The notes beneath the pieces are model-generated. The model saw only the letters and a list, made by a program, of their open reading frames with translations, made no database searches and had not been told where the DNA came from. A program made the translations under genes and the position numbers. Positions 49,397 through 59,664 of a DNA stretch of 64,000 nucleotides are shown here, one piece after another. Origin of the DNA: a bacterium (GTDB lineage Bacteria > Campylobacterota > Campylobacteria > Campylobacterales > Arcobacteraceae); NCBI GenBank assembly GCA_018816105.1, contig JAHIWE010000020.1:17401-81400 (forward strand), in the 5' to 3' direction. How positions within the stretch are numbered: the first letter of the stretch is position 1; each line of letters begins with the position of its first letter.

Positions 49397-50329
49397 ATGA
49401 GAATTTATATATTATCAAGAAATAAAGAATTATATTCAACAAAAAGATTATTTGAAGAGGCAACTGCAAAAGGTTGGGAAGTAAGAGTAATTGATTATTT
49501 GAAATGTACAATAGAAATTATGAAAGGTGAATTGGTTGTAAATTATCAAGGTAAGGTATTACCAATTCCTGATGCTATAATTCCAAGAATTGGAGCTAGT
49601 AGAACATTCTATGGCGCTGCAATGGTGAGACACTTTGAAATGTTAGATGTTTTTTCTACAACAGGGAATTTAGCACTTACAAGAAGTAGAGATAAATTAA
49701 GAAGTTTACAAGTTCTATCAAAAAATGATGTAGATATGCCAAGAACTGTATTTGCTTCAAATAAATCAAATGCAAAAGATGTTATTGAATTAAGTGGAGG
49801 AGCACCCTTAGTTCTAAAAATTCTTGAAGGTACTCAAGGTGTCGGAGTTGTTTTAGTAGATAGTGAAAAAGCTGCTAAATCAGTTCTTGATGCATTTTAT
49901 GGGATGGATGTAAACTTACTTGTTCAAGAGTATATAGAAGAAGCAGGAGGAGCTGATATTAGAGCTTTTGTTGTAAATGGCGAAGTAGTTGGTGCTATGA
50001 AAAGACAAGGTGCTGAGGGTGATTTTAGATCAAATCTACACCAAGGTGGAAGTGCAACTGCATATAAACTTAATAGAAAAGAAAAAGCAACAGCAATAGC
50101 AGCAGCTCGTGCTATGGGATTAGGAGTTTGTGGCGTTGATATGATTCCATCAGCTAGAGGTCCTTTAGTAATGGAAGTAAACTCAAGTCCAGGATTAGAA
50201 GGAATTGAAAAATCAACAAGTATTAATATCGCAGCAAAAATTATGGAATTTATTGAAAAAAGTGTAAGACCAGGTGGCCCTGAAAATTTACAAAAAAGAA
50301 AAATCAAAAAAGATAATATTGGAGCTTAA
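49397..50329 (+). CDS. rimK: RimK-family ATP-grasp alpha-L-glutamate ligase (ORF open from 49346; ATG 49397 likely)
   Basis: MRIYILSRNKELYSTKRLFEEA...KILEGTQGVGVVLVDS...VMEVNSSPGLEGIE. Confidence 0.92.
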   Translation: MRIYILSRNKELYSTKRLFEEATAKGWEVRVIDYLKCTIEIMKGELVVNYQGKVLPIPDAIIPRIGASRTFYGAAMVRHFEMLDVFSTTGNLALTRSRDKLRSLQVLSKNDVDMPRTVFASNKSNAKDVIELSGGAPLVLKILEGTQGVGVVLVDSEKAAKSVLDAFYGMDVNLLVQEYIEEAGGADIRAFVVNGEVVGAMKRQGAEGDFRSNLHQGGSATAYKLNRKEKATAIAAARAMGLGVCGVDMIPSARGPLVMEVNSSPGLEGIEKSTSINIAAKIMEFIEKSVRPGGPENLQKRKIKKDNIGA

Positions 50330-50335
50330 AAAATA

Positions 50336-51382
50336 ATGCTAAGTTCAAAACTAATAATTGCAAATACAGAGATTTTAAAAGGCACAAGAGTTACAATAAA
50401 TTTAGAGTTACCAAAGCTTTATAATACACCTACAAACTTGCCACTTAGGGTAATAAGAGGTAAAAAAGATGGTCCTATTGTTTTTGTAAGTGCTGCAATT
50501 CATGGGGATGAATTAAATGGTATTGAGATAATTAGAAGATTAAGAAAGTTAAATATTTTAAATAAATTAAAAGGTACTTTGATTTTAGTTCCAATTGTAA
50601 ATGTTTATGGAATTATGAATCTTTCTCGATATTTGCCAGATAGAAGAGACTTAAATAGAAGTTTCCCTGGAAGTATAAAAGGTTCACTTGCAAGTAGAGT
50701 TGCTAAGGTTTTCTTTGATGAAATTGTAAGTCGTTGTGATTTAGGAATAGATTTACACACAGCATCAATTCATAAATCAAATCTTCCACAAGTAAGAACA
50801 AATATAGATAACGAATATACATTTAATCTAGCAAAAGCTTTTGAAGCACCTGTTGTTTTACACTCTGAGCTAAGAGATGGCTCACTTCGTTCTGTTGCTC
50901 AAGATGCGGGAGTTCCTATTTTGCTTTATGAAGCAGGTGAAGCATTAAGATTTGATGAAGTTTCTATTAGAATTGGGGTTAAGGGAATAATAAATGTTCT
51001 TCGAGAAATGAATATGCTTCCTCATTTAGTTAAGAAAAATGTTAAAACACCAATAATTACAAGAAATAGTACTTGGATAAGATCAAATGAAAGTGGAATG
51101 CTAAGAACCATAAAAGCTCTTGGTGATATTGTTAAAAAAGATGAAATAATAGCTTTTATAGATGAACCATTAGGTGATGATAGTTTTGAGATAAAAGCTC
51201 TTTTTGATGGAGTTATTATTGGGAAATCAGAAATTCCTTTAGTTCAAGAAGGTGATGCGATTTTTCATATTGCAAAACTAAAAGATTTAGAGAGTGCTGA
51301 GACTAAACTAGAGTATTTTAATGAAAATGCAATTGGTCAAAGTGAATTTTATGAACTTAATAATGAAGAGATTATAGAGTAA
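50336..51382 (+). CDS. Succinylglutamate desuccinylase/aspartoacylase-family (M14-like) zinc hydrolase
   Basis: AIHGDELNGIEI...VPIVNVYGIMNLSRYLPDRRDLNRSFPG...GIDLHTAS. Confidence 0.88.
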   Translation: MLSSKLIIANTEILKGTRVTINLELPKLYNTPTNLPLRVIRGKKDGPIVFVSAAIHGDELNGIEIIRRLRKLNILNKLKGTLILVPIVNVYGIMNLSRYLPDRRDLNRSFPGSIKGSLASRVAKVFFDEIVSRCDLGIDLHTASIHKSNLPQVRTNIDNEYTFNLAKAFEAPVVLHSELRDGSLRSVAQDAGVPILLYEAGEALRFDEVSIRIGVKGIINVLREMNMLPHLVKKNVKTPIITRNSTWIRSNESGMLRTIKALGDIVKKDEIIAFIDEPLGDDSFEIKALFDGVIIGKSEIPLVQEGDAIFHIAKLKDLESAETKLEYFNENAIGQSEFYELNNEEIIE

Positions 51383-51838
51383 GTGAAAGCTCTACTTTTT
51401 GTCTTTTTATTTATTAATCTTTATTCAAAAGAGATAATAGGAAGTATCGATAAGCTTGATTTTCCTCTTTTGAATATTGAAAATGTAGTAACAAGAGTTG
51501 ATACAGGTGCTACAAACTCATCAATTCATTGTACAAATATTGAAAAAATTAATGATAAATTTGTTAGATGTAATATTTTAGGAAAAGAAAGTCTTACAAA
51601 AGAAATCTCTAAAATTAAAGAAGTTAAAAGTTCAAATGGAGTATCTCAAAATAGATATTTTATAAAAACTGAAATTGTAATTTTAGGAAAAACTTATATT
51701 TCTGAGCTCTCTTTAAATGATCGCTCTTCTATGACTTATCCTTTTTTACTAGGAAGAGATATTTTAATTCAAGATTTTATTGTGGATGTAAGTAAAGAAA
51801 ATTTATCTTTAGATTTTAAAGAAAGAACTAAAAACTAA
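51383..51838 (+). CDS. Second RimB-like protease domain protein, with N-terminal signal sequence
   Basis: MKALLFVFLFINLYSKE; VTRVDTGATNSSIHC...VKSSNGVSQNR...LNDRSSMTYPFLLGRDILIQDFIVDVSKE. Confidence 0.82.
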   Translation: MKALLFVFLFINLYSKEIIGSIDKLDFPLLNIENVVTRVDTGATNSSIHCTNIEKINDKFVRCNILGKESLTKEISKIKEVKSSNGVSQNRYFIKTEIVILGKTYISELSLNDRSSMTYPFLLGRDILIQDFIVDVSKENLSLDFKERTKN

Positions 51839-52188
51839 TAGTTTATAGTCTCTCTTAATTCTTGTTGCCATAGTGCCATTCCACCAAATAAATGGGCTGT
51901 ATTTTTATATCCTTGTTCTATTAAAAAGTTTCCTATTGTTCTTGTTCTATTTGCATGGGCACAGATTAATACAAAAGTTTGATCTTTTGATCTTACTATT
52001 TTTTCAAACTCTTTCATCCAATTCTCAACATCGTGATTTCCATATTCATCAAAAAATGTCATTAAATGAGCATTTTTTATAACACCTGTTCTTTTGAATT
52101 CATCTACTCTTCTTACATCAATCATTACTATATTATCATCTATCATTTTTTCAACTATTTTAGGTTGTAAATCAACTAAATTATTCAT
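51835..52188 (-). CDS. Rhodanese-domain protein
   Basis: MIDVRRVDEFKRTGVIKNAH...LICAHANRTRTIGNFLIEQGYKN..LFGGMALWQ. Confidence 0.88.
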   Translation of the reverse strand: MNNLVDLQPKIVEKMIDDNIVMIDVRRVDEFKRTGVIKNAHLMTFFDEYGNHDVENWMKEFEKIVRSKDQTFVLICAHANRTRTIGNFLIEQGYKNTAHLFGGMALWQQELRETINY

Positions 52189-52333
52189 AAAAATCCTTTA
52201 AATAAAAAGAGATACTAACATAAAATATATAATAAAAACTTATAAAATGAAAGAAAAATTTACTTATAAAAATCATATAAACAAACTCTTTACAAAGATA
52301 ATATATAATTAAAAAAAATTAAAAGGTAGATTA

Positions 52334-52696
52334 ATGAAGAAAATATTATTAATAATGCTATTTAGTGTTATTTCTATTTTTGCTTATGAAGAATTAACTG
52401 TTGATAACTTTGATTCAAAAATAAAAGATAAAAATGTAATTATAGATTTTTATGCAGTTTGGTGTCCACCTTGTAAAATATTAGCAAGTAATTTAGAAGA
52501 TTTTGATTTAGTAAAACCTGATAATGTTGAAATTTTTAAAGTAAATATTGATGATCAGTTAGTATTAGCAAAAAAATATGGAGTTTCAAAACTTCCAACT
52601 TTGGTTTATTTCAAAAATGGAAAACCAATAAATGATTATGTTGGTGTTTTAAGTGTTGAGGAATTAAAACAAACTTCTGATGAAAATTTTAAATAA
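52334..52696 (+). CDS. Exported thioredoxin-fold protein
   Basis: Signal peptide; VIIDFYAVWCPPCKILASNLEDF...YGVSKLPTLVYFKNG. Confidence 0.88.
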   Translation: MKKILLIMLFSVISIFAYEELTVDNFDSKIKDKNVIIDFYAVWCPPCKILASNLEDFDLVKPDNVEIFKVNIDDQLVLAKKYGVSKLPTLVYFKNGKPINDYVGVLSVEELKQTSDENFK

Positions 52697-52706
52697 AGAT
52701 AAATAA

Positions 52707-54464
52707 ATGAAAAAAATATTCCTTTTACTATTGGCTTTTATATACTCTTTTTCTTTAGAGCTAAGCCAAGATTTTTTAGAACCTGAAGATGCATTTAAAA
52801 CAAGTTTTACAAAAAATAAAGATAGTTTAAACTTTAAATTGGATTTAGGTCGTGATATATATTTATATGATGACAAATTAAAAGTGTTTATTTCCAAACC
52901 TCAAAAAATAGAGATTACTGAAGAAGTAAATATTCCAAAGCCTGAAGCTTATCAAGAGTTTATAGTACTTTTTAATAATTTAGATTTGACTATTCCTTTT
53001 TCACTTCTAAAATCAAAAGTTGAATCAGCAAAATATGAAATTACAGTTCATTTTCAAGGTTGTTCAAAAGCAGGACTTTGTTACGCTCCTATGAGTGAAA
53101 AATATCTTTTAGAACTTGATGGAACTATTGCAAAACAAGAAGTAAAAGAAGAAGTGCTAGTTGTACAAACACCTGTTGAAAACACCAGTTTAAATGAAAC
53201 AGATACAATTGCAAATAGTTTAAAAGATGGGAATATATTATTAATATTAGCAACATTCTTTGGGTTTGGATTATTGCTATCTTTAACTCCTTGTGTTTTC
53301 CCTATGATTCCAATTTTATCGTCAATTATTGTTGGAGCTTCACAAAAAGAGAAAATGACAGCTAGTAAAGGATTTTTTCTTTCATTAGTTTATGTTTTAT
53401 CAATGTCACTTGCATATACAATAGCAGGTGTAATTGCCGGAATTTTTGGAGCAAACTTACAAGTGGCTTTACAAAATCCTTATGTTTTAGTTGTATTTGC
53501 TTTAATATTTGTAGCCCTTGCTTTTTCAATGTTTGGTTATTTTGAAATAAGACTTCCTGCATCTATTCAAACAAGATTAAATAAAACAACAGATGGAAAA
53601 GAGAAACAAGGAATTACTGGAATTGCAATTATGGGATTCTTATCAGCTTTAATAGTTGGGCCTTGTGTTGCTCCTCCACTAGCTGGTGCTTTAGTTTATA
53701 TTGGTCAAACAGGTGATGCAGTTCTTGGTGGGGCTGCTTTATTTGTAATGAGTTTAGGAATGGGAGTTCCACTATTACTTATTGGACTTGGTGCTGGAAG
53801 ATTTATGCCAAAACCAGGTGGATGGATGGAAGGAATCACAAGAATCTTTGGAATTGTGATGTTAGGTGTTGCTATTTGGTTACTTGATAGAGTTTTAGAT
53901 GCAAGTGTGATTATGTATCTATGGTCATTCTTACTTCTTGGAACGGCTATTTATTTAAGAGTTTATAAACATATAATCTCCCAATTAATAACCCTTGTAA
54001 TTTTTCTTTTAGGTGTTGTTTTATTCATAGGAGCAATTAGTGGGGCTATTAATCCTCTTAATCCTTTGGAAAAATTCACATCTTCAAAATCTGTACAAGT
54101 AGATAGTGAAAAACTAAAATTTACAAAAATAAAAAATATTGAAGAGTTAAATTTAGCTATAAAAAATTCAACAAAACCAGTGATGCTAGACTTTTGGGCT
54201 TCTTGGTGCGTTGCTTGTAAAGAGTTAGAAGAGATTACTTTTAAAGATGAAGCTGTAATTGCAAAACTTCAAAACTTCACACTTTTAAAAGTAGATGTAA
54301 CTGCTAATAGTGATGATGATAAGGCCTTACAAAAAATGTTTGGCGTTGTTGGGCCACCTGCTTTAATATTTTGGGATAAGAATGGTAAAGAAGTTAATTC
54401 ATCGAAAATTGTAGGTTATAAAAATCCTAAAGATTTCTTAGAAATTATAAATAAAAACTTTTAA
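52707..54464 (+). CDS. dsbD: Thiol:disulfide interchange protein DsbD
   Basis: Periplasmic alpha domain, CcdA-like TM core LLLSLTPCVFPMIPIL, C-terminal thioredoxin DFWASWCVACKELE. Confidence 0.95.
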   Translation: MKKIFLLLLAFIYSFSLELSQDFLEPEDAFKTSFTKNKDSLNFKLDLGRDIYLYDDKLKVFISKPQKIEITEEVNIPKPEAYQEFIVLFNNLDLTIPFSLLKSKVESAKYEITVHFQGCSKAGLCYAPMSEKYLLELDGTIAKQEVKEEVLVVQTPVENTSLNETDTIANSLKDGNILLILATFFGFGLLLSLTPCVFPMIPILSSIIVGASQKEKMTASKGFFLSLVYVLSMSLAYTIAGVIAGIFGANLQVALQNPYVLVVFALIFVALAFSMFGYFEIRLPASIQTRLNKTTDGKEKQGITGIAIMGFLSALIVGPCVAPPLAGALVYIGQTGDAVLGGAALFVMSLGMGVPLLLIGLGAGRFMPKPGGWMEGITRIFGIVMLGVAIWLLDRVLDASVIMYLWSFLLLGTAIYLRVYKHIISQLITLVIFLLGVVLFIGAISGAINPLNPLEKFTSSKSVQVDSEKLKFTKIKNIEELNLAIKNSTKPVMLDFWASWCVACKELEEITFKDEAVIAKLQNFTLLKVDVTANSDDDKALQKMFGVVGPPALIFWDKNGKEVNSSKIVGYKNPKDFLEIINKNF

Positions 54465-54486
54465 AAGAGGAACTCTCCTCTTTTAA
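54461..54486. terminator. Bidirectional intrinsic terminator
   Basis: TTAAAAGAGGA-ACTC-TCCTCTTTTAA then T-rich; convergent genes. Confidence 0.88.
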
Positions 54487-54490
54487 GTTT

Positions 54491-55114
54491 TTAGTTTTTT
54501 TGTTCACTTGCTAGTTTTAAACCTAAAACTATAAAAACAATACCGCTTGTTTTATTCATATATGATAAAACAGATGGTCTTGATTTAATCCAAATAGATA
54601 ATAATCCAGAAATAAATCCAATAGGTGCTTTTATAAAAAAAGTTAAAATAGCATAAGTTAATCCCAAAATCAGCAGTTGTAAAGCTTGATTATTTGTATC
54701 AGAATTTACAAATTGTGGTAAATAAGAAAAGTAAAATATTGCAATTTTAGGATTCATTATATTTGTTAAAGCACCTTGTAAAAACATTTTTTTATATGAT
54801 GTTTTTGGTAAATCTTTCATCGTTAATTTAGGATTTTTACTACTTAATAGTTGATAACCAATATAGATTAAATAAGAAGCTCCTATTAATTTGATTAAAT
54901 CAAACAAAAATTCAGAAGTCATCAATAAAGCACCTAATCCAAATGTTGCCAAAAGTGTATGTCCTAATAATCCAAAACAAACACCAAGGGCAGTTATAAC
55001 TCCTGCTTTTTGTCCTTGTGAAATTGATCTTGACATTACTAAAATCATATCTTGACCAGGTGTTAAAATGATAAGAATTGATGTAATTATAAATATTAAA
55101 GAAATAGCTTCCAT
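54491..55114 (-). CDS. LysE/RhtB-family amino acid exporter
   Basis: ILTPGQDMILVMSRSISQGQKAGVITALGVCFGLLGHTLLATFGLGALL. Confidence 0.9.
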   Translation of the reverse strand: MEAISLIFIITSILIILTPGQDMILVMSRSISQGQKAGVITALGVCFGLLGHTLLATFGLGALLMTSEFLFDLIKLIGASYLIYIGYQLLSSKNPKLTMKDLPKTSYKKMFLQGALTNIMNPKIAIFYFSYLPQFVNSDTNNQALQLLILGLTYAILTFFIKAPIGFISGLLSIWIKSRPSVLSYMNKTSGIVFIVLGLKLASEQKN

Positions 55115-55220
55115 GATTTATCTTTTTATTTGATTTTAATAAAATGATACATTAAAAAGATAGAATAATATTGCTAAATGAAGAAAATTATGTAAGTTTG
55201 TAAGTGTAGATTTAAATTAT

Positions 55221-55242
55221 AAAAGAGGAAAAATCCTCTTTT
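55221..55242 (-). terminator. Intrinsic terminator of DASS transporter gene
   Basis: AAAAGAGGA-AAAA-TCCTCTTTT. Confidence 0.8.
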
Positions 55243-56647
55243 AAATAAATATTAAAGCGCCTATAATAATAGCTGCTAAATATAAAGCTCCAAATATAGC
55301 ACCTAATGCCCACCATCTTCCTTGAGAGATATATCCTGCTCCATACCAAATAGGTGATGGTCCAGTTGCATATGGAGTTATAATACCCATAACCCCTAAA
55401 CTTCCTGCTAGTAAAATACTAAAAGGTATTAGTTGTTCTGGAGTCATAAGTTTTATTGCAATTGCTAAGAATATTGGCATTAATGCAGTTGTATGCGCTG
55501 TAGTACTTGCAAAGAAATAGTGAAGTACAAAGAATAAAAACAGCATAGAAAGTATAAGCATAGTAGGACTCATTCCTGATAGATATACTTCTGTACTACT
55601 TCCAATCCAATCTAAAACCCCAACTTTTTTAAGTCCTGCTGCCATTGCAACAAGTGAAGCAAACCAAATAAGAACATTGAATGCTGCTTTATTTGAAATA
55701 ACATCATCCCAAGTAATTACATTTGCTAAAACCATAATTGAAACTATTGAAATAGCTGTTGTTGTAGAATCTATTCCTAAATCTTTACTAAAGATCCAAA
55801 GAGCAAGTGCAACAACTGCTAATCCTGCCATTAAAAGCTCTTTTGAAGTAATCCCACCTAATTTTCTTAACTCTTCAGCAGCCCAAGCTGGAGCTTCAGG
55901 AGAAGTTTTTTGAGTTGGAGGATATACAACATAAACTAACCATGGAGTTAATAAAAACAATGGAATCATAAGTGGTAACATAATAGAAGCCCAAGCTCCC
56001 CATGAAATCATATTTCCAGTACCTTTATTAATTAAATCAACTGCAAGTAGGTTTGGTGCAAGTGCTGTTAGGAACATAGAACTTGTAACACAAGTAGTTG
56101 CAATCGCAACCCAAGAGATATAAGCTCCAAGTTTTCTTGGCTCATTATCAGGAGTTGAATCAAAAATTAAAGGAATGTTTGAAGCAACTGGATAAATAGT
56201 TCCTGCACTTCTTGCTGTGTTTGATGGCATAAATGGTGCTAAAACTAAATCTGAAAACGCAACTGCATATCCAAGACCAAGTGAGCTTTTACCCATATAT
56301 TTAATCATAACTAATGAAACTCTTTTTCCAAGACCTGTTTTTTTGTAACCAAGGGCGAACATAAATGCTGCGAAGATTAACCAAATAACACTATTTGAAA
56401 AACCAGATAGTGCCCATGTAATACTCTCTTTTGGATTTCCAACTAATCCTAGAGCAGCAACTAGTGAAATACCTACAAATCCAATTAGAGCAGCTGGAAC
56501 TGGCTCAATAATAAGACCTACTACAACAGCGAAAAATATCGCCATAAAATGCCATGCGTTAGCGCTTAGTCCTTCTGGAGCTGGAATAAACCAGAAGATA
56601 ACTAAAACTGCAACAGGAATAATCAATTTGATTGTTTGACTTGACAT
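55241..56647 (-). CDS. DASS/SLC13-family dicarboxylate:anion transporter
   Basis: FMAIFFAVVVGLIIEPVPAALIGFVGISLVAALGLV...DLVLAPFMPSNTARSAGTIYPV. Confidence 0.9.
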   Translation of the reverse strand: MSSQTIKLIIPVAVLVIFWFIPAPEGLSANAWHFMAIFFAVVVGLIIEPVPAALIGFVGISLVAALGLVGNPKESITWALSGFSNSVIWLIFAAFMFALGYKKTGLGKRVSLVMIKYMGKSSLGLGYAVAFSDLVLAPFMPSNTARSAGTIYPVASNIPLIFDSTPDNEPRKLGAYISWVAIATTCVTSSMFLTALAPNLLAVDLINKGTGNMISWGAWASIMLPLMIPLFLLTPWLVYVVYPPTQKTSPEAPAWAAEELRKLGGITSKELLMAGLAVVALALWIFSKDLGIDSTTTAISIVSIMVLANVITWDDVISNKAAFNVLIWFASLVAMAAGLKKVGVLDWIGSSTEVYLSGMSPTMLILSMLFLFFVLHYFFASTTAHTTALMPIFLAIAIKLMTPEQLIPFSILLAGSLGVMGIITPYATGPSPIWYGAGYISQGRWWALGAIFGALYLAAIIIGALIFI

Positions 56648-56759
56648 AATGTCTCCTTTTTTAAGTTTTTATATCTTGTAAGTATAAAACAAGTGTCGGG
56701 ATAAAAATAGGACTTTTTTGCTAAAATCAGAAAAAATAAATTTTAAAAAGTAAAATAAT

Positions 56760-58931
56760 ATGAAATCTTTAATTCTCCTGTTTCTTCTAATCTCATCAAT
56801 ATTTGCTAATAATTCAAAAGAAGTTTTACTTTTACACTCTTATAATAGCGGCTTAAAATGGAGTGATGGAATAACACAAGGAATAAAAGATATATTTGAA
56901 AAATATCCACAATATGAACTAACAATTGAATATATGGATAGTAAAAAAATTGATAGTCAAGAATATTTTGATAGCCTACTTAGTTTATATAAAAAAAAAT
57001 TTTTAAATAGAAAATATGAAGTAATAATTGCAGCTGATAATTATGCCTATGAATTTGTAATAAAAAATCATAAAAAATTATTTAGCAATTCTTCTATTGT
57101 TTTTTGTGGTGTAGAGAATTTTGATAAAAATTTTATACCAAAAGAGTTAGAAAATAAAGTAACGGGTGTTGTTGAGTATAAAGATATAAAGAGAAATATT
57201 GAATTAATAAAAAAGATTATTACAGATTTAAATACCTTATATATCATAAGTGATGATTCTTTTTCTTCCTTAGCTATAAAAGAGCAAATACTAAAAGAAT
57301 CTCAAGAGTTTAAAAAAGATATTAACATTATTTATGATAATCAAATTGATATAAATAGTATCCTTGAAAAAGTAAACTCATTGCCTTTTAATAGTGCAGT
57401 TTTATTTACTAGTTTATATAAAGATAAAAATCAAAAATATATAACATCAAATAAATTAAGAGAGTTTTTTAACTCATCGAAATATCCAGTTTTTGCACTA
57501 AATAAAATTCATTTAGGTGAGGGTATTGTTGGTGGAATAATGGTTAGTGCACAAGAGCAAGGAACTTTAGCTGCTAAAAAAACAATTGAGATATTAAATG
57601 GAAAAAATATAAGTGAAATAGCAATTAGTATTCCCACTTCAAAATATTATTTTGACCATCAAGTTTTAGAAAAATTTCATTTAAATAATTCTAGAGTTCC
57701 TCTTTTATCTACAATTGTAAATGAACCAATAAGCTTTTTTGAAAAGAATAGAAAATTTATTGACAGCTCTTTTTTATTATTACCTTTATTGATTTTATTA
57801 ATAATTGGATTGATTGTAAATATAGTAAAAAGAATTGCTTTAGAAATACAACTAGTAGAGCAAAGTAAACTAGATAGTGTACTGCTTAATAATATAAAGA
57901 GTATTATTTATTGGAAGTCAAATGATGATGTACTTTTAGGATGTAATGATGCTTTATGTAAACTTTTAAATATGAGCAAAGAGCAAATAATTGGAAAAAA
58001 AATAGATGAAATTCTTCCTTCTTTATGTAGTAAAATGAAAAATAGTGATAACTTTATAAATGAGTTGGAAACAACTTTGATTTTTAATGATAAAGCAATG
58101 GAAGTTTTAATTAGAAGAAAAAAATATTTAAATAAAAAAAACCAAGAAGCAGGTGTTGTAACCATTATAAATGATATGACAGATATTAGAAAACTAGAAA
58201 ATCAACGAAAAAAAGACGAACAGTTTATTATTCAAAGATCAAAATTATCAGAAATTGGTGAAATTATGACATCAATTGCTCATCAATGGAAAACACCACT
58301 TATAGAAATCTCCACAATAGCTCAAGAGTTGCTTTATAAACGAAGTAAAAAAGAGTTATCAAAAGAAGATAGCAAAGAGTTCGTAGATGAAATAATGACA
58401 CAGGTTCAATATATGACAAAAACAATTGATGATTTTAGAACCTTTATAAAACCATCAATATCCAAAACTACTTTTGATGTAAAAGAGGCAATTGATGAAT
58501 TATTGAAAGTAATTGAACATAATATTAAATATAACTATATAGATGTTGAAGTGAATTTCCAAGAGAATAAAAAATATGAAATAAGTGGTTACGCAAATGA
58601 GTTTAAACAAGCGATATTAAGTATTATAAATAACTCAAGGGATGGAATTTTAAAAAAAAGAGAAGAAAAAAATATAGAAGGTAAAATCATAATTGATACT
58701 TTTTATAAAGATAATTCAATTTGCATAAGTATTAAAGATAATGGAATAGGAATAGAAAAAGAAAATTTAGAAAAGATATTTGAACCATTTTTTACAAGTA
58801 AAAAGAACGGAGATGGATTTGGATTATATATGGTGAAATTAATTATTGAAGATAAAATGAGTGGAATTATAAAAGCACAAGAACAAGAAAATGGTGCAAA
58901 TATTTTGATATGTATAAAAAGAGATAGGTAA
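56760..58931 (+). CDS. Sensor histidine kinase with periplasmic ABC-substrate-binding-like sensor and PAS domain
   Basis: Signal/TM; EVLLLHSYNSGLKWSDGITQGIKDIFEKYPQYELTIEYMDSK; H-box TSIAHQWKTPLIEI; FEPFFTSKKNGDGFGLYMVK. Confidence 0.9.
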   Translation: MKSLILLFLLISSIFANNSKEVLLLHSYNSGLKWSDGITQGIKDIFEKYPQYELTIEYMDSKKIDSQEYFDSLLSLYKKKFLNRKYEVIIAADNYAYEFVIKNHKKLFSNSSIVFCGVENFDKNFIPKELENKVTGVVEYKDIKRNIELIKKIITDLNTLYIISDDSFSSLAIKEQILKESQEFKKDINIIYDNQIDINSILEKVNSLPFNSAVLFTSLYKDKNQKYITSNKLREFFNSSKYPVFALNKIHLGEGIVGGIMVSAQEQGTLAAKKTIEILNGKNISEIAISIPTSKYYFDHQVLEKFHLNNSRVPLLSTIVNEPISFFEKNRKFIDSSFLLLPLLILLIIGLIVNIVKRIALEIQLVEQSKLDSVLLNNIKSIIYWKSNDDVLLGCNDALCKLLNMSKEQIIGKKIDEILPSLCSKMKNSDNFINELETTLIFNDKAMEVLIRRKKYLNKKNQEAGVVTIINDMTDIRKLENQRKKDEQFIIQRSKLSEIGEIMTSIAHQWKTPLIEISTIAQELLYKRSKKELSKEDSKEFVDEIMTQVQYMTKTIDDFRTFIKPSISKTTFDVKEAIDELLKVIEHNIKYNYIDVEVNFQENKKYEISGYANEFKQAILSIINNSRDGILKKREEKNIEGKIIIDTFYKDNSICISIKDNGIGIEKENLEKIFEPFFTSKKNGDGFGLYMVKLIIEDKMSGIIKAQEQENGANILICIKRDR

Positions 58932-58935
58932 AAGT

Positions 58936-59589
58936 ATGAAGATTTTATTATTAGAAGATAACAAACGACTTTCGAATTTGATTATTGAAACATTGGAAGA
59001 AAAAGGGTATAAAGTAGATTGGTTTGAAGATGGAAAACTTGCTTTAGAGTCTATTTATAACGGATATGATTGTTTTGTTTTGGATATTAATGTTCCTGGG
59101 ATTGATGGGTTGAGTTTATTAAAAGAACTAAGAGTAATGGATGATAAAACGCCAGCAATTATAATAAGTGCAAATGTTGAGCTTGAAACAATTAAAGATG
59201 CCTATGTAAAAGGTTGTGATGAGTATATGAAAAAACCTTTTTATATTTATGAACTTGAGTTAAAACTTGATAAATTATGTAAAAAAGATGATAATAATTT
59301 AGCTCTTTTGGGTGATTTTACTTATGATATTAAAAAAGAAAAACTTTTTGATGATAAAAAAGATGAGGTGAAATTAGCAAAAAAAGAGATTCTACTTTTT
59401 AATCTGTTTTCAAAAAATATAGAAAAAGTTATTACCTTTGAGCAAATAGAGCAGTATGTTTGGGAAGGTGATTTAACGACAAATGAAAACATAAGAGCTT
59501 TAATAAAAAGACTTAGAAAAAAACTTCCAGATGAAACAATACTTTCACAAGGTGGAATGGGATATATTTTAAATATTATTAAAAAGTAA
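58936..59589 (+). CDS. OmpR-type response regulator
   Basis: MKILLLEDNKRLSNLIIETLEEKGYKVDWFEDG...DCFVLDINVPGIDGL; C-term winged helix. Confidence 0.92.
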   Translation: MKILLLEDNKRLSNLIIETLEEKGYKVDWFEDGKLALESIYNGYDCFVLDINVPGIDGLSLLKELRVMDDKTPAIIISANVELETIKDAYVKGCDEYMKKPFYIYELELKLDKLCKKDDNNLALLGDFTYDIKKEKLFDDKKDEVKLAKKEILLFNLFSKNIEKVITFEQIEQYVWEGDLTTNENIRALIKRLRKKLPDETILSQGGMGYILNIIKK

Positions 59590-59664
59590 ATTAATAAAAA
59601 TATATAAAACTAGGGCTTTATTAAAGATTTGTTATACTTCTCAAAAAATATAAAAAGGGTTTAA

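Noticed and set aside
49924-50307. 127-aa antisense ORF within rimK
   Set aside because: Shadow ORF; rimK coding on the opposite strand is unambiguous.
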